This document shows positions 1 to 14,040 of a DNA stretch of 64,000 bases, in pieces. This DNA is from Symsagittifera roscoffensis (taxonomy: Eukaryota > Xenacoelomorpha > Acoela > Convolutidae). The notes beneath the pieces were generated by a model. It worked only from the letters and a program-made list of their open reading frames with translations, was not told where the DNA came from and searched no databases. Numbering within the stretch: the stretch's first letter is position 1; each line of letters begins with the position of its first letter. The DNA is taken from positions 55,766,397 to 55,830,396 of the forward strand of contig NC_087065.1 of NCBI RefSeq assembly GCF_963678635.1. Direction: 5' to 3'. The translations under genes were made by a program, and so were the position numbers.

Positions 1-2156
1 GATGTTCGCCAAATACCAACGTCCATCATCCACCCTTGAATTACAGAAGAACTGTTCTAAAAAACTCTGTAAAACCCGGATGGGTGGAACCTGATCTAAA
101 CTATATTTTATGATTGGATAAATTAAATGTTTTACCAATGTAAAGTATTTAATATTAACCAATCATGATCCATCTAACTAACAACCCACTTATTTGTAAG
201 TGCTGAAGTTACTTGTAATTTCAGCACCAGAGAGATTTGAATTTAACTTAGAAATTAGTTGGACTCTCCCGAGCACTTCAGCAGCCGCAATAAACCAGTA
301 TACCCTAGATCTATTGAGCCTAGCAGAGACTAGTTAAACAACCTGAGACTAGATAGTATAAGAGTAAGATTAGGATCGGTATTAGACTAAGAAGTTGCAC
401 GAATCTATCCGGCCGAAAATAAGATAGCGTGACGAGCAGACGGTGTACCCTATCCGAAATTACTCTATGAGTTACACTTCGGTCCTAACTCATGAGCCTG
501 ATTAAGTGGTTTCCGTTGGGTCTCGCTGTTTTTCTTTTCGTAGAAAAAGACATCAGCAATCCAGTCTGAGCCGTCAGTCGTTCTGATGTTGCAGGTACTG
601 GCTAGATTTGTCAGCGCTTCCTAGAATGGCTCAAAGGTTTCCCTGTTGTCCTTTTTGGGTTGATTTTTGTTTGGTATTTTTATTCTAGGATTTTTCAGAA
701 GAATTTTTTTACGATTTCATCAAATAATTTCATTGCGTTCTTATTCCCTGTTTTCTGACTTACTCTATTTGTACCCAGCTCATTTTTTTGATTGCAAGAT
801 CGGAACGTGAGTTTCAGAGACTTCTGGTACGCTAAGATTTTTGATGTCGAGACTCTTTTTTGCGATAATCGCCTATTCAAATTTGTTGCTCCATTGTGTG
901 ATAAGGTCAAAATGAAGAGATTTTTTTATACATGTTGGATTCGTTTGTTAGCGCCATATAAAAGCCCACTGTTCTAACAAGTAATAAACCGTCTATGTAA
1001 AAACAAAAAACAAAATGAAAAACAAGGAAGAAAAACTCTGAAATAAAAAGTCTTCTTTAAAGTTAAAACTAACAGTGAATGATCAACCGATGGCCAATTC
1101 ATGAGCGAGACTGAAATGTATCTGGTCAATAACAAAAATCATATAAAGTGTCATAAAAATTACAACAAAAACAATGCAGTCTTTTGAATAGTTATGACTG
1201 TTTTTTGTATTAAGTGTCACAACAAATCACAACAGTTACAGTGTAATTTGTTGAATAGTTTCATTACTGATTTTTTTTAGAAAAGTAGAGTGTGGTATTG
1301 TGGGAATTGCTCACTGCTTTCTAAAATCTAGGAATATTTATGACCGATGACCCTGATTCAACAACTGCGCCCCATTCTTTACATTGAAACTCGACAAAAA
1401 TTAAAGAAATCTTCCATATTCCCAAATTAAAACGAAACAAAATCACAAATTTTTTTTGGTATAGCGTGATTTCTAAGTTCAACAATCTCGCTGCGTATCT
1501 TGAAGTTCACCTGATACTGTAGGTCTAGAAAAAGTTTAAAAGAAAAATTCACGGATATATACCGGGGTTTCTTCACTGAAAAGTTCGCAGACACCGATTT
1601 ATGTACTTAGTGAATCAATTGTGCTGGCAGCTGCTACATAAACTGATTTTCCTAGATATCAGGTAAAACTGTTTAAAACTGGGAAATCTGAAGCGTTTGG
1701 ATTACATAACAAAACGTTCTTATTATCATTATTTTAATACGATTAAGATTATTTCATTTCGGAACAATTTTGTGGGCGGAAGAGTTATTCGTGCTGAACT
1801 TTTAGCATCATATTCAGCTCACTTTCAAAATTTAAACGAGTGTTTTACGGAGGATTAAATCTCTTTCAGGATAGTGCGTAAAACACCCGCTTGGGAACAC
1901 GTAGGTTTCAAGTTCAATTCCTAACTTTGACCTGAATATAAAAATCACCAAATCCGGGCAGACCAAAATGTGCAACCATACGTCGCAGCATGCATGGTTC
2001 CATGGAAGCCATGAAAAAATGCCGACGTGACGCATGACGGGACGTATAGTTGCACGTTTTTTTTAAAGGGGGACCTTAGATTAGACAATTCTGAAAATTT
2101 TACCAGGGCTGTTGAGAAGTGATATGTGACCATGGATGCTTAAGTTAAATGGACAA
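1..2156. other. unannotated left flank
   Basis: AT-rich DNA with only short open frames on either strand. I see no splice-bounded coding stretch, RNA gene or mobile-element domain. Around 1,960-2,060 there are short inverted words (gcatgc, catggttccatg, cgtgacgcatgacg) that recall motifs of the adjacent 4 kb repeat. Nothing else can be supported. Confidence 0.5.
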
Positions 2157-2460
2157 TTTAAGTTAAAAAATCTAAAATACAGAGGCGAAGCAGAGTTCCG
2201 CAACACTTGGGATGCAAAACTTTATTGGGCTAAAAGATAATGAATGGAAAAAAGACAAGTCAAAAAAACCTCCGAATCAAGTTCAAAATAACTACTTGAA
2301 AAAACAATTTGAAAAAAACTAAACAATTACAACTGCAAAAGTTTCACGTTTCTATCTGATGAAGTTCATAGACAATTTTTAAAAAACGGTAGAAATTTTG
2401 TCTAATGGACACATTTTTAAAAAAATGAATTCTTTTTAGAATACTTTTTTTGAAAATCAT

Positions 2461-2857
2461 CTGTTGCTTTTTCTCAATCAATCAAAGCGTTTTTTTTTCT
2501 TAACAATGCCAAATTGGATTTTCATTTGCTGGTACACCATCAAATAAATGTTTGTCTCGTAATGATACTGATAATTGTTCAAAAACGAACCACAGAGTGA
2601 AATTCGTTTATATCTATGATCGCAACAAATTCGAGAAAAGTTTTCATTATAATATTTTGAATTTTATTTTAATCAGTTAAAATTGAATTTATTGGTGGTA
2701 TGAGGTTGGAAAACAATTTCTCTATATTATTATTATTTTTTAATCGTATCAAAAAAAAGAGGAGTATCATTTTTTTTGTACTAGGAAAACCCCAACAGGC
2801 AAATTTAATGACCATATCTATAGTTAGTGTCCAAGGTTCCGTGCACTTTCCATAATT
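2461..2857. repeat. segment present only in copy 1 of the 4 kb repeat
   Basis: Copy 1 reads gaaaatcat, then about 397 nt of unique sequence, then ttccttttgatcttctgg. Copies 2 and 3 join these two words directly (near 6,738 and 10,746). Either copy 1 gained an insertion or copies 2 and 3 share a deletion. I see no target-site duplication or terminal inverted repeat that would decide for insertion. Confidence 0.7.
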
Positions 2858-5280
2858 TCCTTTTGATCTTCTGGAAGTGCTTCATATTTTGATTCCCTAC
2901 GTTTTTGTTACGATAAAAGAAACGCACTAATTTTTTGGGTTACACGAAGCTTCAGAAGTGTTGCCCACCTAACCTAAGCCACTTAAAAGCGTTTGCAAGA
3001 ACCTAATTACCTCAAAAAATGACAACATGCTTGCTTGCTTCTTAAAAACACCGCAGCTTTAGTGATAAACGCTTGTGCAACATAACAATGATTCTTCCTA
3101 CTGACCCAAACACATCGGCACTGTGCAGGAGTTTCGCTAAATTGTTCCCAAAAATTTGCCTGTGTTCTGAATGCCTCACGCATCTAATCAAAGCTTCTCG
3201 GTCTTCTTGGCAAAGTTGCAACGCAAAACACCTTGATACTGCTGAAGTCAAAAATTAGAAATCCTAAAGAAATTGTAAGTTTTTGAAACTGAATCATAAA
3301 TTCAAGTAATTTCATATTTTTTCCGATTTATGAAAATCAATTGGTTAAATTAAGTAGCTGCAGCAAAACGAGCATGCTTGTTGCTATTTTTAATGTTACT
3401 AGTCTCTTATTTTTGCTTAGATGACAGATTTTGGAAAAAAAATGATTTTTTTTGTTTGTCAATAGATGAAATTTTTTATTAGATATCTCAACACTTTTGA
3501 ATTATTGAAAAGTTTCGATAATAAGATATTGCAATAAAGGTTTTTGCTTGTTGGTTTTTCAAGTTTGGAATTTTTCCATGAAAAAATAGTTTTCATATGT
3601 AACACCATGTGTGTTGCGACGTATGGTTTGCATGGTGATAAAAAAGTCATAACACAATAAAAGCGTTCGTGTACAAAAGATACGTTTTTTAAATTTTTTT
3701 TTCGCATTTTCCAGAGAAAAAAAAATTGTGCAAATTGTCTTCCATACACAGCACCATATATGTTGCGACGTATGATTTGCATCATGAAAATTTTTCATAT
3801 CTAACCAACAGCTTACATAACGATGAGAAATCGTTTTTATCACTATTTGAATCCGCCAAAAAGCTATTTTGAAAATTTTCGAATAAAACGTATGTGCTAC
3901 GCATGATTAGTCATTTTCCATGCAAATCATGCATGGATGTACAATCATGCACGGGCAAGCATGTACAATCTTCATTTTTGAAGAAATTTCTTCAAAGACT
4001 GAGCAAAACCTCACTCGTTTGTAATAGAGTGTTATCATGACATAGGAAATACTTTGTTTAAGTCAAGCAGTTAGCTTAACATTTTCACAAATTTCTACTC
4101 GCTGAATATAATGCCTTAAGCCGAAGACCTACTATTCCCATATCATGTAGTGTCTGGAAAATAGTCTGTTTTTATTATCTGTTGATTTTAAACTTTATAT
4201 TTGGCCTTGTATAGTCTGAAGCCCTATATCAATTTGCTTTGAGATTCTTTGATGCTTTGAGAATCTTTGAAAGTTTATTATGACCTATTTCTGATTTTTT
4301 TGACATCCGGTTTTAATCATTCGGCTGCTCCATGACAAGGGAATCCGGATTACACCATTATATATAAAATCAGCTCCGATATAATAGAAAGATTACCTGC
4401 ATTGGAGTTCTATGGATGGGGGGAGGGTTGGGGATAAGGTTTAGTAAACATGGGGTTGGGCGTAGGGATAAACGTAGGGGAGTGGGAGGAGGAAGTTAGT
4501 TCGACTATGTTTAGATTGCGAGTAGGCTGTGAATAACGCAGAAAAGTTTTGCAAAAAAAATGTATGCATTATAATTCATTATTATCTATAATAATGGATT
4601 TAAATCGATTATGTTTTTACGAAATTAATCGATTATAACGACAATGTAATCAATTTTGCGGTCTAACTTTGCAACTATAAAGGAATAAAATGACAACAGT
4701 TCAGACAAAAATTTTCCATTAAAATCGATTATTATCCATAGAACTCCGGTTCGGGTATTGCAAAATGGGATTTCTTTGGCTAGTAATTTTTGCTGTCAAT
4801 TAATAAGGAGCAATTATTTCCTTTCTTTCGACAAAACTAATAAGTTATATAACCACCTATATTAAAATCCCTGAAACTTTTATTTCAAATTATGTTTTGG
4901 TTTTTTTGTAAAAAAAGCACTCACCTTGTATGGTGCTGAATGAAGAGTTTTTAATTTTTTTGAAGAATCAAATTATGATAAAAAAACTGCCGCACCGAGC
5001 GCCCAAGGATTTTAATTGACTATAATGGGTTACCGAGACAAAAAAAACCGTTATAACCCATTACAGATGTACAATTCAGACCACGAAATCGAATATATTG
5101 CCATTATAATCGATTAAATTTGAAAAAAATAATCCACCATATTCCATTATAATCGATTATAATCCATTTCATTTTTAGAACTAAGTTCGAATATTTTCAA
5201 ATTTTAGCAAAGTTTGCGAGAAGTTTGCAGAATGTATGCCATGCCTTTTTCTAAATGCCATGTCTCAACGTCATCCCTTC

Positions 5281-5405
5281 GCCCCCTCAAGCGTTTCACC
5301 CCCCCCCCCCTCAACTAAAGGGATGGAGTAAACTGGGGGGTAGGTAAACTGGGGGGGGGGGGTTAAAGTGGGGGTGGGGTAAACTGGGGGGGGTATCAAA
5401 CTTGG
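5281..5405. repeat. C-run then G-run minisatellite, copy 1
   Basis: A run of C followed within 20 nt by several tandem words of the form gtaaactgggggg. The C-run and G-runs can pair as a hairpin, and the G strand has enough closely spaced G-runs for a quadruplex. Run lengths differ in the three copies of the 4 kb repeat, as expected for slippage. Confidence 0.75.
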
Positions 5406-6099
5406 GGGCAGTAATTTAAACGTTGAATTAAAAAAAAGGATTGAATTAAAAAAAAGGGAGAAAAAATATAAATTTTATTCTGAAATGTAACATTTTCTGA
5501 AACGTTATACGTAGCAACTGCACTAAAAACGAAAAGAGATCACTTTGAGCAAAAATTGTAAATTTCATGAGTAACCCCTCGAAAAAATCCATTATAATTG
5601 ATTATAATCCAATATAATGGGTTTTATTGGCAAAAAAATTATTAGGATTATAATTCTTTTTTAATGGATTATGATCCATTATTTTGTCATTTTATAGATG
5701 CCGACCATATTATTACACAATAATCGATTATGATCAATGGGTGCTCGGTGCCGGCTGATATGCGCTTACGTATCTTTTTACATCTTTGAGCCTATCTTTG
5801 TACATCTTTGGGATCTTGTTAACACTCCCCCTTTTGAACCTTGTTATTTATTTCCCTTCTTTATGCATATTTTTTGACAACCATTTCTGAATAAAATATG
5901 TAATTCAAAAAGGTCAATAATTAACTGGGTTTTCATTTTTGCGCGTTCGTATTTGTATTAGTCACTATTTGTATAATACCTACGTAAAAAATTTTAATTA
6001 AATATATTTTCTGAGATTACGAGGCCAAACTGTGCACTGAATAGGCGCACAATTTTGTGTCTGTATATTCCTGGATTCCAAAAACTAATCTTTAAACAT

Positions 6100-6320
6100 G
6101 TTCCAAAATGTAAGTGGATTCCACGTACAAAACTTTCGTGGATTCCGCGTTCATATCAATGCAACGTAAACTTTGTCAGAACATTTGTTGTGTCGCGGAT
6201 TCCGCAACAAGCGAATATAGCTAGTTGTTTTGGGCTCCGCAACTGTAAGTGGATTCCGCAAAATGTAAGCGGAATCCGCAATTGTAGGCGGATTCCGTAA
6301 ACTGTAAGTGGCTTCCGAAT
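6100..6320. repeat. GCGGATTCCGC-type motif cluster, copy 1
   Basis: Spaced words such as gtggattccgc, gcggaatccgc and gcggattccg appear about every 20-50 nt in both orientations. The core is close to a perfect palindrome. The plus-strand frame through it reads a repeated Trp-Ile-Pro, which follows from the DNA motif and is not evidence of a gene. Confidence 0.7.
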
Positions 6321-9179
6321 TTTGTTCAATACTGAACTGCATATGAACAATTGAAAGTTATGACCAATATTATGACCAATATGACCAATGTTATGACCAA
6401 TATGTTGCACAGAGAGGAAGCAGAAAACTTAACACTTTAAGTTAAAAAATCTAAAATACAGAGGCGAAGCAGAGTTCCGCAACATTTGGGATACGAAACT
6501 TTATTGGGCTAAAAGATAATGAATGGAAAAAAGACAAGTCAAAAAAACCTCCGAATCAAGTTCAAAATAACTACTTGAAAAAACAATTTGAAAAAAACTA
6601 AACAGTTACAACTGCAAAAGTTTCACGTTTCTATCTGATGAAGTTCATAGACAATTTTTAAAAAACGGTAGAAATTTTGTCTAATGGACACATTTTTAAA
6701 AATTGAATTCTTTTTTGAATACTTTTTTTGAAAATCATTTCCTTTTGATCTTCTGGAAGTGCTTCATATTTTGATTCCCTACGTTTTTGTTACGATAGAA
6801 AAAACGCACTAATTTTTTGGGTTACACGAAGCTTCAGAAGTGTTGCCCATCTAACCTGAGCCACTTAAAAGAGTTTGCAAGAACCTAATTACCTCAAAAA
6901 ATAACAACATGCTTGCTTGCTTCTTAAAAACACCGCAGCTTTAGTGATAAACGCTTGTGCAACATAATAATGATTCCTCCTACCGACCCAAACACATCGG
7001 CACTGTGCAGAGAGTTTCGCTAAATTGTTCCCAAAAATTTGCCTGTGTTCCGAATGCCTCACGCATCTAATCAATGCTTCTCGGTCTACTTGGCAATGTT
7101 GCAATTCAAAACACCTTGATACTGCTGAAGTTAAAAATTAGAAATCCTAAAGAATATGTAACTTTTGAAACTGAATCATAAATTCAAGTAATTACATATT
7201 TTTTCCGGTTTATGAAATTCAATTGGTTAAATTAAGTAGCCGCAGCAAAACGAGCATGCTTGTTGCTATTTTTAATGTTACTTGTCTCTTATTTTTGCTT
7301 AGATGACAGATTTTGGAAAAAAAATGTTTTTTTTTGTTTGTCAATAGAAGAAATTTTTTTATCAGATATCTCAACACTTTTCACTTATTAAAAAGTTTCG
7401 ATAATAAGATATTGCGTTAAAGCTTTTTGCTTGTTGGTTTTTCAAATTTGGAATTTTTTCATGAAAAAATAGTTTTCATATGTAACACCATATGTGTTGC
7501 GACGTATGGTTTGCATGGTGATAAAAAAGTCATAACACAATAAAAGTGTTCGTGTACAAAAGATACGTTTTTTAAATATTTTTTTTTCGCATTTTCCAGA
7601 GAAAAAAAAATTGTGAAAATTGTCTTCCATACGCAGCACCATATATGTTGCGACGTATGATTTGCATCATGAAAATTTTTCATATCTAACCAACAGCTTA
7701 CATAACGATGAGAAATCGTTTTATCTCTATTTGAATCCGCCAAAAAGCTATTTTGAGGATTTTCGAATTAAACGTATGTGCTACGCATGATTAGTCATTT
7801 TCCATGCAAATCATGCATGGATGTACAATCATGCACGGGCAAGCATGTACAATCTTCATTTTTGAAGAAATTTCTTCAAAGACTGAGCAAAACCTCACTC
7901 GTTTGTAATAGAGTGTTATCATGACATAGGAAATACTTTGTTTAAGTCAAGCAGTTAGCTTAACATTTTCACAAATTTCTACTCGCTGAATATAATGCCT
8001 TAAGCCGAAGACCTACTATTCCCATAACATGTAGTGTCTGGAAAATAGTCTGCTTTTATTATCTGTTGATTTTAAACTTAATATTGGCCTTGTATAGTCG
8101 GAAGCCCTATTTCAATTTGCTTTGAGATTCTTTGATGCTTTGAGAATCTTTGAAAGTTTATTATGACCTATTTCTGATTTTTTTTGACATCCGGTTTTAA
8201 TCATTCGGCTGCTCCATGACAAATGAATCCGGATTACACCATTATATATAAAATCAGCTCCGATATAATAGAAAGATTACCTGCATTGGAGTTCTATGGA
8301 TGGGGGGAGGGTTGGGGATAAGGTTTAGTAAACATGGGGTTGGGCGTAGGGATAAACGTAGGGGAGTGGGAGGATGAGGTTAGTTCGACTAGGTTTAGAT
8401 TGCGAGTAGACTGTGAATAACGCAGAAATGTTGCAAGTTTTGCAAATGATTTTGCAAAAAAAATGTATATATTATAATTCGTTATTATCTATAATAATGG
8501 ATTTTAACGGATAATGGATTGTGTTTTTACGAAATTAATCGATTATAATGACAATGTAATCAATTTTGCGGTCTAAATTTGCAACTAAAAAGGAATAAAA
8601 TGACAATATTTCAGACAAAAATTTTCCATTATAATCGATTATTATCCATAGAACTCCGGTGCGGGTATTGCAAAATGGGATTTCTTTGGCTAATCATTTT
8701 TGCTTTCAATTAATTAGGAGCAATCATTTCCTTTCTTTCGACAAAACTAATAAGTTATATAACCACCTATATTAAAATCCCTGAAACTTTTATATCAAAT
8801 TATGTTTTGGTTTTTAGTAAAAAAAGCACTCACCTTGTATGGTGCTGAATGATGAGTTTTTACTTTCTATGAAGAATCAAGTTATGATAAAAAATTGTCG
8901 CACCGAGCGCCCAAGGGTTCTAATTGACTATAATGGGTTACCGAGACAAAAAAACCGTTATAACCCATTACAGATGTACAATTCAGACCACGAAATCGAT
9001 TATATTGCTATTATAATCGATTAAATTTGAAAAAAAATAATCCACCATATTCCATTATAATCGATTATAATCCATTTATTATTTAGAACTAAGTTCAAAT
9101 ATTTTCAAATTTTAGCAAAGTTTGCGAGAAGTTTGCAGAATATATGCCATGTCTTTTTCTAAATGCCATGTCTCAACGT

Positions 9180-9412
9180 CATCCCCTCGCCCCCTCAAGC
9201 GCTTCACCCCCCCCCCCCCCTCAACTAAAGGGATTGGGTAAACTGGGGGGTAGGTAAACTGGGGGGGGGGGTTAAAGTGGGGGTGGGGGTAAACCGGGTG
9301 TGGGGGTAAACTAGGGGTGGGGTAAACTGGGGGGGGGGGGGGGGTTATTAAATTTGGGGGCAGTAAACTGGGCGGGGGAGTCAGCTGGGCGCGGGGTGGG
9401 GAGTTTGTGGTA
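9180..9412. repeat. C-run then G-run minisatellite, copy 2 (expanded)
   Basis: Same structure as in copies 1 and 3 but longer, with extra gtaaac-plus-G-run words and a gtcagctgggcgcgggg block that is not in the other copies. The minus-strand frame reads Pro-rich low complexity, which I treat as an artefact of the C-runs. Confidence 0.75.
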
Positions 9413-10107
9413 AAAAAAAAACAGTAAAATGAAGTCTTACACTGCGTTGAATTTAAAAAAAAAGGGAGAAAAAATATAAATTTTATTCTGAAATGTAACA
9501 TTTTCTGAAACGTTATATGTAGCAACTGCACTAAATAGGAAAAGAGATCACTTTGAGCAAAAATTGTAAATTTCATGAGTAACCCGTCGAAAAAATCCAT
9601 TATAATCGATTATAATCCAATATAATGGGTTTTATTGGCAAAAAAATTATTAGGATTATAATCCATTTTTAATGGATTATGATCCATTATTTTGTCATTT
9701 TATAGATGCCGACCATATTATTACACAATAATCGATTATGATCAATGGGTGCTCGGTGCCGGCTGATATGCGCTTACGTATCTTTTTACATCTTTGAGCC
9801 TATCTTTGTACATCTTTGGGATCTTGTTAACACTCCCCCTTTTGAACCTTGTTATTTATTTCCCTTCTTTATGCATATTTTTTGACAACCATTTCTGAAT
9901 AAAATATGTAATTCAAAAAGGTCAATAATTAACTGGGTTTTCATTTTTGCGCGTTCGTATTTGTATTAGTCACTATTTGTATAATACCTACGTAAAAAAT
10001 TTTAATTAAATATATTTTCTGAGATTACGAGGCCAAACTGTGCACTGAATAGGCGCACAATTTTGTGTCTGTATATTCCTGGATTCCAAAAACTAATCTT
10101 TAAACAT

Positions 10108-10328
10108 GTTCCAAAATGTAAGTGGATTCCACGTACAAAACTTTCGTGGATTCCGCGTTCATATCAATGCAACGTAAACTTTGTCAGAACATTTGTTGTG
10201 TCGCGGATTCCGCAACAAGCGAATATAGCTAGTTGTTTTGGGCTCCGCAACTGTAAGTGGATTCCGCAAAATGTAAGCGGAATCCGCAATTGTAGGCGGA
10301 TTCCGTAAACTGTAAGTGGCTTCCGAAT
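10108..10328. repeat. GCGGATTCCGC-type motif cluster, copy 2
   Basis: The same cluster as at 6,100-6,320, shifted by 4,008 nt and apparently unchanged base for base. Confidence 0.7.
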
Positions 10329-13164
10329 TTTGTTCAATACTGAACTGCATATGAACAATTGAAAGTTATGACCAATATTATGACCAATATGACCAATGTT
10401 ATGACCAATATGTTGCACAGAGAGGAAGCAGAAAACTTAACACTTTAAGTTAAAAAATCTAAAATACAGAGGCGAAGCAGAGTTCCGCAACATTTGGGAT
10501 ACGAAACTTTATTGGGCTAAAAGATAATGAATGGAAAAAAGACAAGTCAAAAAAACCTCCGAATCAAGTTCAAAATAACTACTTGAAAAAACAATTTGAA
10601 AAAAACTAAACAGTTACAACTGCAAAAGTTTCACGTTTCTATCTGATGAAGTTCATAGACAATTTTTAAAAAACGGTAGAAATTTTGTCTAATGGACACA
10701 TTTTTAAAAAAATGAATTCTTTTTTGAATACTTTTTTTGAAAATCATTTCCTTTTGATCTTCTGGAAGTGCTTCATATTTTGATTCCCTACGTTTTTGTT
10801 ACGATAGAAAAACGCACTAATTTTTTGGGTTACACGAAGCTTCAGAAGTGTTGCCCATCTAACCTGAGCCACTTAAAAGAGTTTGCAAGAACCTAATTAC
10901 CTCAAAAAATAACAACATGCTTGCTTGCTTCTTAAAAACACCGCAGCTTTAGTGATAAACGCTTGTGCAACATAATAATGATTCCTCCTACCGACCCAAA
11001 CACATCGGCACTGTGCAGAGAGTTTCGCTAAATTGTTCCCAAAAATTTGCCTGTGTTCCGAATGCCTCACGCATCTAATCAATGCTTCTCGGTCTACTTG
11101 GCAATGTTGCAATTCAAAACACCTTGATACTGCTGAAGTTAAAAATTAGAAATCCTAAAGAATATGTAACTTTTGAAACTGAATCATAAATTCAAGTAAT
11201 TACATATTTTTTCCGGTTTATGAAATTCAATTGGTTAAATTAAGTAGCCGCAGCAAAACGAGCATGCTTGTTGCTATTTTTAATGTTACTTGTCTCTTAT
11301 TTTTGCTTAGATGACAGATTTTGGAAAAAAAATGTTTTTTTTTGTTTGTCAATAGAAGAAATTTTTTTATCAGATATCTCAACACTTTTCACTTATTAAA
11401 AAGTTTCGATAATAAGATATTGCGTTAAAGCTTTTTGCTTGTTGGTTTTTCAAATTTCGAATTTTTTCATGAAAAAATAGTTTTCATATGAAACACCATG
11501 TGTGTTGCGACGTATGGTTTGCATGGTGATAAAAAAGTCATAACACAATAAAAGTGTTCGTGTACAAAAGATACGTTTTTTAAATATTTTTTTTTCGAAT
11601 TTTTCAGAGAAAAAAAAATTGTGAAAATTGTCTTCCATACGCAGCACCATATATGTTGCGACGTATGATTTGCATCATGAAAATTTTTCATATCTAACCA
11701 ACAGCTTACATAACGATGAGAAATCGTTTTATCACTATTTGAATCCGCCAAAAAGCTATTTTGAGGATTTTCGAATTAAACGTATGTGCTACGCATGATT
11801 AGTCATTTTCCATGCAAATCATGCATGGATGTACAATCATGCACGGGCAAGCATGTACAATCTTCATTTTTGAAGAAATTTCTTCAAAGACTGAGCAAAA
11901 CCTCACTCGTTTGTAATAGAGTGTTATCATGACATAGGAAATACTTTGTTTAAGTCAAGCAGTTAGCTTAACATTTTCACAAATTTCTACTCGCTGAATA
12001 TAATGCCTTAAGCCGAAGACCTACTATTCCCATAACATGTAGTGTCTGGAAAATAGTCTGCTTTTATTATCTGTTGATTTTAAACTTAATATTGGCCTTG
12101 TATAGTCGGAAGCCCTTTATCAATTTGCTTTGAGATTCTTTGATGCTTTGAGAATCTTTGAAAGTTTATTATGACCTATTTCTGATTTTTTTGACATCCG
12201 GTTTTAATCATTCGGCTGCTCCATGACAAATGAATCCGGATTACACCATTATATATAAAATCAGCTCCGATATAATAGAAAGATTACCTGCATTGGAGTT
12301 CTATGGATGGGGGGAGGGTTGGGGATAAGGTTTAGTAAACATGGGGTTGGGCGTAGGGATAAACGTAGGGGAGTGGGAGGAGGAAGTTAGTTCGACTAGG
12401 TTTAGATTGCGAGTAGGCTGTGAATAACGCAGAAAAGTTTTGCAAAAAAAATGTATGCATTATAATTCATTATTATCTATAATAATGGATTTAAATCGAT
12501 TATGTTTTTACGAAATTAATCGATTATAACGACAATGTAATCAATTTTGCGGTCTAACTTTGCAACTATAAAGGAATAAAATGACAACAGTTCAGACAAA
12601 AATTTTCCATTAAAATCGATTATTATCCATAGAACTCCGGTTCGGGTATTGCAAAATGGGATTTCTTTGGCTAGTAATTTTTGCTTTCAATTAATAAGCA
12701 GCAATAATTTCCTTTCTTTCGACAAAACTAATAAGTTATATAACCACCTATATTAAAATCCGTGAAACTTTTATTTCAAATTATGTTTTGGTTTTTTTGT
12801 AAAAAAAGCACTCACCTTGTATGGTGCTGAATGAAGAGTTTTTAATTTTTTTGAAGAATCAAATTATGATAAAAAAACTGCCGCACCGAGCGCCCAAGGA
12901 TTTTAATTGACTATAATGGGTTACCGAGACAAAAAAAACCGTTATAACCCATTACAGATGTACAATTCAGACCACGAAATCGAATATATTGCCATTATAA
13001 TCGATTAAATTTGAAAAAAATAATCCACCATATTCCATTATAATCGATTATAATCCATTTCATTTTTAGAACTAAGTTCGAATATTTTCAAATTTTAGCA
13101 AAGTTTGCGAGAAGTTTGCAGAATGTATGCCATGCCTTTTTCTAAATGCCATGTCACAACGTCA

Positions 13165-13310
13165 TCCCTTCGCCCCCTCAAGCGTTTCACCCCCCCCCCC
13201 TCAACTAAAGGGATGGAGTAAACTGGGGGGTAGGTAAACTGGGGGGGGGGGGTTAAAGTGGGAGTGGGGTAAACTGGGGGGGGGGGGGTATCAAACTTGG
13301 GGGCAGTAAA
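13165..13310. repeat. C-run then G-run minisatellite, copy 3
   Basis: Same block as in copy 1, with a slightly longer final G-run. It includes the downstream words that group this part of copy 3 with copy 1. Confidence 0.75.
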
Positions 13311-13949
13311 TTAAACGTTGAATCAAAAAAAAGGATTGAATTAAAAAAAAGGGAGAAAAAATATAAATTTTATTCTGAAATGTAACATTTTCTGAAACGT
13401 TATACGTAGCAACTGCACTAAAAACGAAAAGAGATCACTTTGAGCAAAAATTGTAAATTTCATGAGTAACCCCTCGAAAAAATCCATTATAATTGATTAT
13501 AATCCAATATAATGGGTTTTATTGGCAAAAAAATTATTAGGATTATAATTCTTTTTTAATGGATTATGATCCATTATTTTGTCATTTTATAGATGCCGAC
13601 CATATTATTACACAATAATCGATTATGATCAATGGGTGCTCGGTGCCGGCTGATATGCGCTTACGTATCTTTTTACATCTTTAAGCCTATATTTGTACAT
13701 CTTTGGGATCTTGTTAACACTCCCCCCTTTTGAACCTTGTTATTTATTTCCCTTCTTTATGCATATTTTTTGACAACCATTTCTGAATAAAATATGTAAT
13801 TCAAAAAGGTCAATAATTAACTGGGTTTTCATTTTTGCGCGTTCGTATTTGTATTAGTCACTATTTGTATAATACCTACGTAAAAAATTTTAATTAAATA
13901 TATTTTCTGAGATTACGAGGCCAAACTGTGTATATAGCTAGTTGTTTTG

Positions 13950-14040
13950 GGTTCCGCAATTGTAAGTGGATTCCGCAAAATGTATGCGGAATCCGCAATT
14001 GTAGGCGGATTCCGTAAACTGTAAGTGAATTCCGAATTTT
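13950..14040. repeat. GCGGATTCCGC-type motif cluster, copy 3 (shortened)
   Basis: Only the last part of the motif cluster remains because of the ~180-nt deletion just upstream. Words gtggattccgc, gcggaatccgc and gcggattccg are present. Confidence 0.65.

Larger units (their letters stand above)
2157..6435. repeat. 4 kb tandem repeat, copy 1
   Basis: First of three head-to-tail copies of a long non-coding repeat. Each starts at the shared word tttaagttaaaaaatc. This copy is about 4.28 kb, longer than copy 2 (4,008 nt) because it holds a segment near 2,461-2,857 missing from the others. In order it contains an AT-rich part, two copies of a gttgcgacgtatg word, inverted catgcaaatcatgcatgg words, a G-rich tract at 4,418-4,495, ATAATCGATTAT-type dyads, a C-run then G-run minisatellite, and a cluster of GCGGATTCCGC-like words near its end. 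Open frames of 61-108 codons recur in the copies but look like shadows; no protein family is recognised. It could be a satellite monomer or a decayed non-autonomous element. Confidence 0.85.
6436..10443. repeat. 4 kb tandem repeat, copy 2
   Basis: Second copy, exactly 4,008 nt from its start word to that of copy 3. Its last 650 nt, including the motif cluster and the gaccaatat words, is almost identical to copy 1. It lacks the 397-nt segment of copy 1. It alone carries the words gttgcaagttttgcaaatgatt (8,430-8,453) and an enlarged G-rich block at 9,290-9,400. No gene is seen. Confidence 0.85.

Noticed and set aside
6055-6300. 81-codon plus frame repeated exactly at 10,063
   Set aside because: Identity follows from the 4 kb duplication; the repeated Trp-Ile-Pro comes from the GCGGATTCCGC motif, and copy 3 lost it.
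9112-9600. 162-codon minus-strand frame, Pro-rich
   Set aside because: It is produced by C-runs in the minisatellite of repeat copy 2 and is absent in copies 1 and 3.
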